Below are positions 37,813 through 50,700 of a stretch of DNA of 64,000 bases, in pieces. The position numbers and the translations under genes were made by a program. The DNA is taken from NCBI RefSeq assembly GCF_016859285.1, contig NC_053414.1, positions 31,153,505-31,217,504 on the forward strand. Direction: 5' to 3'. Numbering within the stretch: position 1 is the stretch's first letter; each line of letters starts with the position of its first letter. The stretch comes from Xiphias gladius (taxonomy: Eukaryota > Chordata > Actinopteri > Istiophoriformes > Xiphiidae). The notes below the pieces were generated by a model that did no database searches, was not told the origin of the DNA, and saw nothing but the letters and a program-made list of their open reading frames with translations.

Positions 37813-38260
37813 GCTGGCAGCTCTTCCCGGGTAGCCAGGCTGCCGACAGCTAAACTAGGTTAGTTGCTACTGCTCCTAGCAAGGGCTAACCGGCTGGCAG
37901 GATAGCCAGGCAGACAGTTAGCAACTCTGTAGCTGCTGATGTTTGAACAACAAGGTTGGCAATAACTCGACGACAATCAGAGGTCCTGCTGCGACTTTCC
38001 ACGAAAATAATATTTTGTGTTCAACCAGGCTGGTGGGAAGTGCTTAATGCCCGTCTCGTTCTTGAGAGTTGTGTTCCTGCCCTGCTAACGTTACTGATGA
38101 CACGGCTCCAGTGGAGCAGCCCCCGCAGTGCAGGTCTGGCCAGCTGAAAAACACACGCCTGTGGCGGCGTTAAAAGGCTTACCTCTGGGCGATGTGCCTC
38201 TACACACAAGCAAAAATGTTGCCTGATAAATGAATTATTCTGTATTATTTTCACTTAATT
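37813..38260 (-). promoter_or_regulatory. galnt7 5' UTR/promoter region
   Basis: Sequence upstream of the galnt7 ATG, relatively GC- and CpG-rich near 38040-38180, without a clear TATA box. The assignment rests on position only. Confidence 0.4.
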
Positions 38261-38860
38261 GCTTAACATCCCAATTTTAAATATTCAACTTGTTTCCCTC
38301 AGTTTCTGAAATTAGTACACAGCAGGGCTTGTCGAGAACCTGTGGATATTAGAGACGAGGTCTGTCTGGTTCTTCAAACTACATTTGTTAGGTGAGTTGC
38401 GGGTCACTTCACCTAACAAAAAAGGAAGGAAGCAGCAAGCAGGGAATGAAAGTTGGAATATACACACGACTGAATATAAAATAATGAAGAAATAACAGGC
38501 AGTGATTATTTTTTAAAGTATTAGAATAAATAAATGATTGTATAGTGCTGTCTGTGTGAATTCTGCAGTCAATTGTTTAACACTATGAAGACTGCATGTG
38601 GAGCGTTTGGATCATAGGTGTGTACAGGTAAATATAGATCATCTTGAGACCTCACAGCATCAGCTCTCAGACGTCTTTCAACAGGTCACCATTCTTTAGA
38701 TATAGGACCTCAGGAAACACAAGCTAGCATCACAGCAAAACAAATAAATTGTAGGGTACTTCTCAGACGCTGTGACTTGGACTAGGAATCTTCCTAGACT
38801 ACTTAGTAAAGGGTTTTTAATACTACAGTCAACCACAAAAAATAATTCACATAATGAAAC

Positions 38861-39045
38861 CAGTGGTGGAATGTCACTACTACTCAAGTATTTAACAATA
38901 GATTTGAGGTACTTGAGGATTTTCCTTTTTGGGCAAATTTATACTTCTATTCCACCACATTTCAGAGGGCAATATTGTACTTTTTACTACACTACATTTA
39001 TTTGACATCTTTAGTTACTAGTTATATGTTATGATATGCACACAA
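38861..39045 (+). mobile_element. hAT-like MITE, copy 2
   Basis: Starts CAGTGGTGGAATGTCACTAC and contains CCACCACATTTCAGAGGGCA and TACACTACATTTATTTGACA. Same family as 264-430. Confidence 0.7.
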
Positions 39046-39104
39046 AATATATGAAAGGTTTATAATATGCTTTGCTATAGATTAAGGTAACCAACAATAT
39101 TTAA

Positions 39105-39215
39105 ATGTAGAACTGAGATGATTAGTAGATTAATCGATTAGTCAACAGAAATTAATCTGCAACTGTTTTGATAGTTTAGGTAATTTTTCATGTGAAATGC
39201 CAAAATGTGTGTGGG
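39105..39215 (+). repeat. dispersed MITE, partial copy
   Basis: GTAGATTAATCGATTAGTCAAC followed by CATGTGAAATGCCAAAA; one end of the family. Confidence 0.55.
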
Positions 39216-39221
39216 AATGCA

Positions 39222-39332
39222 TTGTATGAATGTGTGTGTGAATGGGTGAATGTGCCATGTAATGTAAAGCGCTTTGAGTGATTGATAAGACAAAAGAAAA
39301 GCGCTGTATAAGTAGAGTCCGTTTACCATTTA
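39222..39332 (+). mobile_element. SINE 3' portion next to the asb5 3' end
   Basis: AATGTAAAGCGCTTTGAGTG and GCGCTGTATAAGTAGAGTCC, ending TTTACCATTT; the tail of the family complete at 60.83-61.09 kb, in the opposite orientation. Confidence 0.65.
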
Positions 39333-39334
39333 TT
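39329..39334 (-). terminator. possible asb5 polyadenylation signal
   Basis: Minus-strand AATAAA about 385 nt after the asb5 stop, at the very end of a SINE fragment. Confidence 0.3.
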
Positions 39335-39718
39335 CACAAAATGACATATTGCTTATGCTTAATCAATAATACCGTAAAGCCAAAGTGAGTTCAAAGTCTG
39401 GATCAGCTGTCAATATCAGTGGGACAATTATCTGACACTACTGAATAAAAATTTAAAATAGAGATTGTGGCATCACAAAGGCAATGCATGATGTACAAGA
39501 GTACAACTGTGCAACAGAGTAAATCTTCATTGTAGTTTAATATAACAACGGTTATGACGATGTAGTAGCCTAAGTCAACCATACAGTATAAACCATGGTG
39601 ATGATATGTTAACATGAACTGTGTTTAATTAGGAGCTTGGCACATCCAAATTAAAAATGTTACAGAAATGGCAACTGAGTTGTAGTTGCTTTTAACTGTC
39701 ATGCTGTATGTGAGCCCT

Positions 39719-39846
39719 CTATGTGTGCTCCAGATAGTGAGTGAGCAGTGAAGGCAGAGGAAGGCAGGGGAGCTGCTTCAGTCTGGATCGACCAATCAGA
39801 TTCCTGATCTGGAGACGGCACAACTGGCAGAGACTCCTTGGAGAAA
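39719..39846 (-). CDS. asb5: asb5 exon 7 (SOCS box)
   Basis: Encodes SLCQLCRLQIRNLIGRSRLK, LPCLPLPSLLTHYLEHT and TAG. The SLCQLCR part is the Elongin B/C-binding BC box; the LPCLPLP part corresponds to the CUL5 box. Confidence 0.92.
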
Positions 39847-41226
39847 CTAGAGAGAAACAGAGTAATTTCCTGTTACTGTTCTGATATAGTTTGGCTTAAT
39901 TTTCATGTGGTTCTAAACATTAGTATTGAGAATCACCTCAGTAGAAAATATTGCAGTACCTTCAAATGCCAGTAGCATCTGCTGTGTTTTTCCACCAGGA
40001 GGCGCTAGCTCCACAGGTCGCTGATTGTTAGTGTCTTTGAGGTTGACATCAGCTCCATAGTCCAGTAACACTGACACCTGATCAGCACTGTCCTGTCTGA
40101 CAGCAACATGCAGAGGACTGTCACCTCCTCTGCCTACATTAACATTGGCTCCTAGAAAAGAGAGGGAGAAGAGGAGACGACACAAAGAGAGGAGAGGGAA
40201 ATGTAATAAATGATATTAAATATAAATGTAGTTACAGTGTAGATAGAAAATAACAGAACTACACACAGAATTTAACTTCAATGCAGTGGGACAGAGTACA
40301 ATTGGACCCTTTGTGCAGCAGCACAAAGTTCAAAAGAATACAATAAAATATCAAATCCCAAGATAATCCTGAGGGGTCACAAAATGATTACAAGGAGAAG
40401 AGAGAAAAAAGAAATGTTTCTGTTGCACAAACTTAGGTTTTTGATGTCCTCTCATCTTTGCATTTTTATTGTTAAATACTACCTACTTTCACCTCTTCAG
40501 GCCTCTAAAAACCCTTTAAATCAAACAACCCCAGAGTGAAAAAAATCACTCTTTCGTGGAACTGCTCACAATTCATGGCCACGTTGAGGCCATAACCTGT
40601 GATGACAAATCAATATTAATTTAAAGGGGTCACAAGCCAAAAAAGTTCAGAACCACTGGCTTAGAGCATTGGACAGTCAACTGGAAGAACAACAGATTAG
40701 AATTTTGGGATGATTTTTGGGTGTCAGGAAAACTACCACCTTAGTATTAATCTGCCAGGAATATAAAGTAAAGTGTATTCTAACTTTGGTCAGAATTTTG
40801 TACATTCTGACCAAATTTAAAGCTGAATTAAACAATAATTTCTATATTAACACATAATCAAAACATTCCCTTTAATGTAAAAGCGTTTCTAGTGCTGCAG
40901 ACTGAGAATCACAGCCCACTTTGCAGCATTAACTTTGCAAAGCTTTGAGCACATTGGCCAAAGCTGCTCATTTTCTGAACCTAAAAGAATGGTGGCTCAT
41001 ATAGTACAGTGGGCACCTGCTCCCAGTACAGGAGGTAACACGGGTGTGCTACAAATTGAAATGGCAGAAAGTTGCAGTAAATGACACTCACCTCTGTGCA
41101 GCAGAATCTTTGAGCAGTCTGTGTGTCGGTGTAGACAGCTCATGTAGAGTGGAGAACCCAAGTAGGACACTTCATAGTCTGGATCTGCTCCATGAGACAG
41201 TAGGGACTCTACACACTGGCTGCTTC

Positions 41227-41303
<77 letters not shown>

Positions 41304-41707
41304 GATGAAACATTCACAAACTTTTGAAAATGCCACCATGCAGAAATGTGATGAGTCTTTCAGCCAAAATGTGTTTGAGATATTGTGCATGACAGATGGA
41401 CGGCTGGACCAACTATAGCTACTCATGACCCCTGGATACTGAGCTGCTCGGTCATATACTAAATACAAGGTTTCTGTCCTGTGTATTTACCTGTCTTGCA
41501 GGCCTCATGCAGAGCTGAGGGGAAGTGTGTGTGTGGCACATGTGTGTGTGCTCCATTCTGCAGCAGTAGTTCCATACAACCAACACTCCCAGAGGCACAA
41601 CAGTTGTACAGAGGAGTGACAGCATCGATGGTAGCAGCATTCACCTAGACACACACATAAATGTGAGCAATACAATATAGTCAGTGTATCTACTAACACA
41701 CACACAC

Positions 41708-41755
<48 letters not shown>

Positions 41756-44700
41756 AAAGGGTTAGTGACAGAGCTGTTTTTCAGGGTGGACACAGAGCAA
41801 ACATAAAATAATGGTGGTGATGAGAAGAATACTTACATTAGCTCCAGCATTTATTAATGCTCTAACACAGGCTACATGTCCTGACAGGCAGGCTTCATGG
41901 AGAGGGGTCACATGATCAATGGTGACAATGTTGGCGAGATATCCCTAAAAATTAAAAGCACACAGCGTTATGACTGTATATGTTGAAGAAGCACACTGCC
42001 TTGTTTGAATCAGTCTTTCTGTTTGACTTGTTTCAGTCTCTCTGATTTGACTGAATTCTGAGTAAATGATAGTGACTAGAGTATTAGCACATTTCCCAGA
42101 TTCCGAGATTTCTGTCTTTAGGGCTTGAATTTATCTGCCGCTTGTAATCTGAAAAACATCATGCCAAAATCCATGTAATACTGGTTTAGCCAGCAAACAT
42201 CAGCATTTTTTGGCCCCATATATTAGTAGCCTCATTGGGCCCCCTTCCCCTTTTGATATATCTATTGTGACACCTGTACAAATAATTGAATCAGCAAATG
42301 CATCTGCAGAGGTTATTAGTGTAATCAGTCATGAAGTGTTTATAATGAATTCAAGATAGTCAGCATGATCTTTGTATACGTCATCCCTCTTATGATTACT
42401 GTATAAAGCTTTCACTATGAGGTTTTACAACATTATAGAACATTACAGTTGTATGCAAAAGTTATGTTTCTTGATGCAAATTCCATATTTGTTGATTTTT
42501 GAAGTAAAAAGTAAATCTAACCCCTGCAGTAAACAGACCCTTACATCAAATGTTAATGCACTGTTAACAGTCTCTCTCTTCCTGACTGATGAATTTTCAC
42601 TCACTCTTTCTGCAGATCACTTCTGAGATATCTTCAGAAGTGATATGCACACAAAGCATATTTAAGATCTACCCACAGATTTTCAGCGATTATCAGGTCA
42701 GAGGGCTGTGTGGGCCTTCCCAAAAGCTTCAGATTGTGTTTCTTGAAGTAGTTCATGGTGGATTTTGAGTTCTGCTTTGGATCATTGTCCTGTTGTAGAA
42801 ACCTGCCTCTTCAATTTCCCCTTTCTTGACTGACTGCAGAACATTTGTATCCATAATCGGCTGATATTAAGTGGAATTCATTCTTCCTTCTATCTGCGCA
42901 GTGTTTCTTGTGCCAATGGATGTCACACAACCCCAAAGCAAAATATATCCAGCCCCATGCTGAACAGTTGGCAAAGGGGGGGGTTACTAAGTACTGGCTT
43001 AGTAGGGGGCCCAAACTTTTGCATATAACTGCATGTCTGTCACTGTTTTTTAGGTCTTTATCATTCCCTGGGCATTTTGATTAGAATATGAATTTGCAGA
43101 ATTAAGGTGAATTAGGTTCTAACCAGTGCTAGCCCAGCTCTGTTGCAATGTATAAGTAGTATAATAAAACTTTAGAACCCTAAAGGCACTATTCATATAA
43201 ATACAAAAAGGATAGCCCCAGTATTAAAACTGAAAACACAGGATTGGAACCTGCTATCATTCTCAAACTGACCTACTTCTGATTCTAATATTGTTTTAGA
43301 TAAAAGAAATAGTCTGGTAAACTATTTATTCAGCCAACAGTTGTTACTTATAATGCTAAAATGTCAAGTTTCAAAATTGTTGATAAAAAACAAACTTATA
43401 CTTCCAGACGTTTTGAGGGCCCTGATCATAGCACAAAGCTTTTATATTGATTATTCAGATTCTCATTTTTATTATTTTTTTAAAGGCATTAAAAGGAATG
43501 CAAAGTTAAGTCCTACAGTAGATGCTAAAAAGTTCCATTTTGTAACTCAGTAACATTGTTCAGATCATATTAACATATTTTAAAGAGCTGTACAAATTGG
43601 TACAGTATATTACACAGCTGTGACACACATCAGTTATTCTTTTTATCAGAGATTTGAATTTTTTTTACTCACAAAGAAGGTCACACAACAAAGGAAAGTA
43701 TCTAGGATGTAGTTTTGTACAATGTACTCTCCAGCAAAGGAGAAGAATAACCCATGTTCGGACTAAAAATAAAAACAGATTTCTGTATCACATTTAGTGG
43801 TTTATTTCTCATATTTAATGTTGCAATAAAGTACATGAGACAAGGTAATTTGATGCATTCAGGTAGGCCGAGCTTCAAAGCCTAATGCTAAAATGTGAAA
43901 AGTATGTGGGAGCTGCCAGAGTACTGAAAAACTGATTGAGTACTATAAAGCTAAATGGAAAGAAATTGAGCGAATGATAGGAAAATGAAAAGTAGTTAAT
44001 TCAATAATTGGTGATCCCTCACTTTCCAACCAGCTCTACGATAACAATAAGCTGTAAGTTATTAGTTCATTACAGACATGGAATAAAACACTTCAAACGA
44101 TTCAATTCACAGACAGCAGCTGAAATTTTCAAATGGTTTGCATATGACCCAGAATTTCTACATGGTAAGCAAGACAAAATATTAACAGGTTGGAGCTCCA
44201 GTGGGCTCACAACAGATTGCACTCTCTTAAATCAAGGTAGAATAAGGTATTTCCAGAGGATTAAGGACAAATTCAAATAGCAGAATCATTTTAGATATTT
44301 GAAAATTTAAGATTATACAAAAAAATGTAATAGTGAAAAATGAGCTACAAATGTTTATGATAGCATATGAGGATGGACCTCGTAAAAAAGGTCCTTTCGA
44401 TATTATACTCAAGTCCGCTGCAACTAAACAAAGAAAACACATTCAACATTAAAACTAAATGGGAGACAGACAGCAGTCTGGTCATCACACAAGAGAAGCA
44501 GGTGGAGATATTTAGACAACAGTTGAAAACAACAAGCTCCTCCTCAGAGAAAATTCACCTGGAAGAATGTTATTCATTATTTCTGTAGCCCTGCCCAACA
44601 CAAGTCTTATACATATCAGACTGAGTGCTGGAGATCTTGTGGGAACAAAAAATCATTTTAATATTTTGGAGCTGTCCCTCTGTGGCTCTGTTTTGGAGTT

Positions 44701-47700
44701 AAATTCATAATATCCTGGTAACTGTCGGAAAGAAGATTTCTTGGCCTCCATTTTGATAATCAGTGAATCTTTGAAAGTGATTTTTGAAATAGAAATGCCA
44801 AAAAGTTGATGGTCTTGGGCTCATAAATGTGAGAATTTGCTGCTTTCCTTTGTCTTACCTTATCGTACACCTTATAGACCACTTTATTAAGTACACAGGT
44901 ACAATCTAATGCTGCCAAAATTATCTTAATGAAGCTCATGGTGTTCAGTTTTTGGGGACATTGTCAAAAATGCGTAAATTTATTTAAATGTTAATTATAT
45001 ATTCACACTTTTTTCTAGGGCCTCCAACCCCTAGATATCTGGGAGAAATTGCCAGGCGAGTCCCCACAAAAGGGGGTTGCTCAAGGTCTTCTGGGTCAGG
45101 ATCAGACATGAAGCTAATGGGCTTGGGAGCAGGAACCAGTAAGATGAGATTTCACCTAGTGCTGAATATTGGGATGGCCATTTTTCACTGTTTTCTGATG
45201 TTTATAGAGAAAAAGAGCAAATTAATTGAAATTTAAAATAATCGCTAGTCGCAGTGTTATTTAGTTTTGAGCTGACGTACCTGATTAAAGTGGAGGAAGC
45301 TGAATGGAGGAAGGATAAATAAACTACCTGTCAAAAGTTTTAGAACACCCCCTTTTTTCCAGTTTTTATTGAAATTTAAGCCCAAGATAAAAATAATTAA
45401 AAAAAAATGTTTAGATCACCAAAAACTGAAAAATCATGTACATTTTGTTTGGTCTGGGAGGCAGACACTCTCTCCACATTTAAGAGTAGGCTTAAGACCT
45501 TCCTTTTTTATAAAGCTTACAGTTAGGGCTGGCTCAGGCTTGAACCATCCCCTTGTTATGCTACTATAGGCCTTGCCAGGGGACTTCCCATGATGCACCG
45601 AGCTTCTCTCTCCTCCTCTTTGTCTCCAACTGTACGCATTCATATGGCATTAATGCTCGTTACTAACTTGACTTCTTTTCTCTACCGTAGTTTTGTGCTT
45701 TCTCATCTCTCTCCTCTCTGTTCCTCTCTCTTTCTGCAGGTATTTCTGCCCCTGCTGCTAAAGAGTCTGGATCTGTGACTGCAAACCACCTACTGCCCCC
45801 ATGATCCCGCTCAACACCCACGGCTTCAAATATAATGACTATCAACTATTATTATATTTCGTTTTATTAGTATTATTATTCACCCTGTTATTATAATTAT
45901 TAATTTTATTATTAGTCTCACTATTGTTACACATCTTTATGTTACACGTCTACTATGCTATGCCCCCCCCCCCTTTTTCTCCCTCTCTCTCTCTCTATCT
46001 CTCTTTCACTCTCAACCCAGCCGGTTGGGGCAGACAGCCGCCCACCATGAGCCAGGTTCTGTTCAAGGTTCCTTGCCCCTGTCACCACGTGCTTGCTCAT
46101 GGGGGAAGGTTGGGTCTCTGTAAATATAACTATAAAGAGTATGGTCTAGACCTGCTCTACATGAAAGGTGCCCTGAGATAACATCTGTTATGATTTGGCA
46201 CTATATAAATAAAATTGAATTGAATTGAATTGAATTGAATTTTATAGTAAAAAAGGCCTTTTAAGAAATTTAAGAAAGAAGAAATTGGTTTAAGAAATTG
46301 GTTAACTTACAGCTTTTCTGCAGCAATGGAAGTAAATTAAATTCCAAAAGATGTGGTCTATACACAGGCAGTGTTGGAACAAACTGTGTTACTACAACCT
46401 CTGATGCGTTATTAGGACAATACTATACTACAGGAAGTAGTACTGTATATTGCTATCAGAGTTGTGAGAAAAAGGCAGGAAGACAGACTGGTTGGTCAGG
46501 GATTCATCCTATAGCAAGATAATGACCCAAAACATTACAGGAAAAGAACTAGACAGTGGCTTCAAATGATGGAAGAGCAGCACAGTCTCCAGACTTAAAT
46601 TAGCAATCTCGAAGATTTCAGTCCTGGCTGATTTGGCGACATCTTTAGTTACTGTTAGCAACAGCAAATGCTGTTTAATACTACAGGTCAGAGAATTCTG
46701 GGTGCAGCAAAACAAACTATTTCCAGTTTAATGAAGAAGTCAGGCAATAATTGGCCTGTTTCATCATTCTCTGAGCAACCGTGATCTGATTTTATGCTGC
46801 ACATGGCACAAGTCTGAACAGCAGGGCACAGTGAAAGGAGTTGGTTACCTCGCTGAGAGGTGTGTGGCCTGTCGCCTGCAGCTCTTCATCTAACAGCTTG
46901 TGTGGCTACTCCTTCTTGTTCAATTACTCCCTGCAATATTTCAAACTGATCACCTGTCCAAAAATGCCCAAAATGACTTTTGTATTGTTTTGTAGATACA
47001 TTTTTGATGAACGATAGCTGTAAGTGCTAAGTTCACTGACAAACACATTGCATTTTCTTTGACTATTTCATAATAAAAGTCAACTTGTATTAAATGCATA
47101 CAAGCATAGTTAAATGCTTTTAATGTGAAGCTGCAGCAGAAGGAAATGTTCAGTTTGCATTAGCAGTAACTTAATACAGCATTTTTTGGGGGGGGGAATG
47201 TCACCACAGAACCCAGTTCATAATACTGCAAATATACTATAAATATTGCAATACTTTCATCAATGGGCCATAGGCTCAATCACAGTTGTGTTACCTCATT
47301 CGGTGATAGATAGTGACTTAACAGACATTTATTTGAAGGACAAACTTCGAGATTGACACTTTAAACCCCATTGAGCTGAATGAGTCAAAAATTGGGATTA
47401 AATTTAGGGTTTAAGATTCTGTGATTCCTTTTTTTTTAATCTTTGTTATATATTTGTTCTATACTTTAATTTCAGAGTACGCTGAGACATTACACAATGT
47501 AAATTTCAGTAACAAATGGAAAAATGTAGGTGTTTTAAAACTTTTGCCTGGGACTTTATTTGTTGAGAATACTATTGGTGGCTTGTAATAAATCCCTAAG
47601 AAATGGCTGCATAAAGAAATACCTTGTGTTCAGTATTTACGTGACGGAGAAAATTGCCTTTATCCTGACAACCCAAAAGGAAACATTTGTTGAGAACTGA

Positions 47701-50700
47701 ACAAAATTGATTGTTTATAGGGATGGGACGTGTTTTTTTTTTTCAAAATGTTTGATACATGATGCGAGGTTCACAATTTGATTCAATCATGATACAGTTA
47801 AAAATTCAATGAGAACAAATTATGACTGTGGAATACTTCTGCTTTATTCTTCTTTTTTTCCCTTGTCTGGCACTAGTTTGATTTAATATGTAAAAAACAA
47901 TCATATATGCAATAAAGTCCAAGTAAAATTTCTCAAAAATATGACAGCTTTTAACAATTAAAAAAATGGTAAAATAAGATAAATTCTCAAAATAAATTAG
48001 GTTAAAGAAATATAATCTGTAATTAAAATAGAGCTTAAAATGAAAAACAAAATGTCCAAACTCCACTTTCAAATATAGCTGACAATTTCTACTGTATATG
48101 CAGACTGATCCATTGCAGGGTCAACAAAGCAACTAAACACTTGAATTATCATCTGACTACAAAAAAACTGTCAATGTCCAACCGCCAGTGTCCATATTTC
48201 TTGTGTTGTCTGTCACCACAGAAATTTTGTGATATTGTCTGTCCAACTCCCATTCCACTACAGCCAGTTTAAGGCCTCATGCAAAATTAGCTCCCATATG
48301 CCATTTAAACAAAGGGTGAGTTTACGAACTTACAGAAAGTCTTTGTCTTGTTGTGTGTGTGTGTATTTAAGGGTTTAAGGGTTTTACCTGCGCCAGCAGT
48401 GTGCGCAGGGCAAGCAGTCGACCCTGAGAAGCTGCTTCATGGAGAGGGGAGCGATCTGCCCAGGATCCTGGACACACACACATACAGAGACAAGAAAATA
48501 GACCATTTTGTTAACTGACATACCAGCTGAGTTGTATTTATAATACATGTTCATTAATATTCTCTTGTGCCACTGAATTTCACATGTTTTAAATTCTTTT
48601 TGTAAGATTTGAAAATTTCTGACTTTGGCAACTCCCAGTGGTAGTATCACAAAAGACACTTTGATAGAGAGCAAAGTAAGCTGGCAATATTGCACTGATT
48701 TTGACCAGAACTGTAATTTTACTACAAACCATAAAGAGTCTACAGGGGCTTTAAAGATTATTTTTGGGGTATCTGACTGCCTTTCTCATGCATTCTATGG
48801 TGACAAACAACAGTTAAAAAAAATTTTAAATAATTTTTAAAAACTATTGCTGCGGCTTTAAACAGCAGTTATGGATTGTCAGGAGGATATTCGCATGATA
48901 TGTACTGACTATGAAGCCAATGGTACTGGGCTAACCAGAAATGTACCAAAAAAGTTTACTGCTACAGAACAAGCAGACTTTTTTCATCACATTTCAAAAA
49001 AATCGATCCAACATCTCCTTTCTCATTTAGCAAATTTTAGCATTTTCATTTAACAAATATATTTCTCCTTTCACCATTTTGCTGCATCAAATATTGAAAT
49101 GGGTGAGTGACTTTCTGTGAGAGTACAGTCTGGCCAGTATAGACTTAGCTGACTCAGGCCCCGTGTACAAGGAGCTTACTGTTTAGGCCTACGCTATCCA
49201 CCATCATCCAGGCCCAGCCTCCTCTCGCAATGTCTCCAGCCACCTCTCCTGCGGGTTCCACCTGTGAGCCTCGCCTCACAGCACCTGAACATTACTCCAG
49301 GGATCTGGGGGCAAGCAGGTCATTCCTCACGCAATGCCCGCTAATCTAATCTTCAGCCCTCTTCGTTTCCCACATGATCTCTCTGCTCAACGGCCGAGCA
49401 AGACTCTGGGGAAGTACAAAGTTGGAGAGGCAGTCTCCTATGTGCTCCTAATTCAAGACATTCACATCTGAGCGGAGGAAGATGTTAAATCCCACAGCTC
49501 CCAGGAGGGAGGCAGCATGGCCTGCTGAATTTTTGCCAGATGAGTGGCGGACTACACCACTGAGTTGTGGACAGTGGCAGGAGAGAGTAAGTGGAACAAT
49601 CATTCTCTGTATGATGCATGGACTTGTTGATTATAAAAGTAGCTACATGTATAATTTTATGATTAAATCTCTCTCACTATTCGCATTGACCTCCAAGAGC
49701 AGTGTAGAGAGAGTGGAGCCCATCAACTCCCAGTTCTGTCCACGTGTTTCTCTTGTTACTCTGACTTTGCTTCAACTGCCTACCCTGCCCCTCGCCACTG
49801 TTCCCAGGAATGTGGCCAGTCCAACCACTTCCTCATTATCTGTACAGTAAAAGCCATTGCTCACCAGTAACAGTCAAGGTGCTGATGAGCTGAACCGTCA
49901 TCCCAGACCAGGTGCATTCGGTAGCAGTGTTCATCAACTCTGGTGCCATCGCGACTTCAAGGACAGAGGCCTTGCCCCCCCATTGGAATTGGAGTTGGAT
50001 CCCCTGCTGGAACTCTATGGAACCTCGATGGAAGTGTCAGGTAACCACCAAGAGACTATTGACTTACATGTGAATGATTGACCTCAACTCCCGCTCATCC
50101 TGGGTTATCTCTCTGCTCTCAGGTGAACCAGTGGGGCTATTCCTCCCACCTGGCCTGCCATCCTGGGGTGGCTTGCACCCTGTCCCTCATAGGTCAGTGC
50201 TTCTGGTGGTCCACCATGGAGGCTGATGCCCAGTAGTTTGTGGCCACATGCATATCTGTTCACAACAGGTCTTTTACCAAGCTCTTGCTGGGGTCCTTCA
50301 GCCGCTGCAGGCCATATCTCCCAGGAGATATGGGACAACTTTGCCCCCATGAAGTGTTGTGCCTGAATACGTGCACAACACTCTGCCCAGCTCCTTCCCT
50401 GACCAGGAGAAAGAGGTCAGTGTTCCCTCTATCCAAGCTCTCATTTGCCACTGTCGTCGGACCTGCATGAAGCACCAGTCAGCCTACTTTTGTTATCTGC
50501 CCGTTAAACGCTAACCATCGCCGCACCCCAGCCTCTCACTATTTCTCTTGGGATAAAGTGTACCTGTCAACTCATGACTTTCTTTTGAGGGTGGAATCAT
50601 GGAAGCTGGTGTAATGTAAAAATTTCAATACTATTCACATTTTACTATTCACCTTTTATACTGTAGTTATATTAATCTATGGAATGCGCTGATTGCTCAC

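Larger units (their letters stand above)
45326..47552 (+). mobile_element. Tc1-like element G carrying two nested insertions
   Basis: Termini CTGTCAAAAGTTTTAGAACA and GTGTTTTAAAACTTTTGCCT match element A. Compared with A it is interrupted twice: by a LINE 3' end at about 45440-46245 and by a TIR element at about 46600-47365. Without these it would be about 0.67 kb. Confidence 0.8.

Noticed and set aside
49482..50475. Several ORFs of 70-122 codons
   Set aside because: They lie inside a Ty3/gypsy remnant and do not form a host protein.
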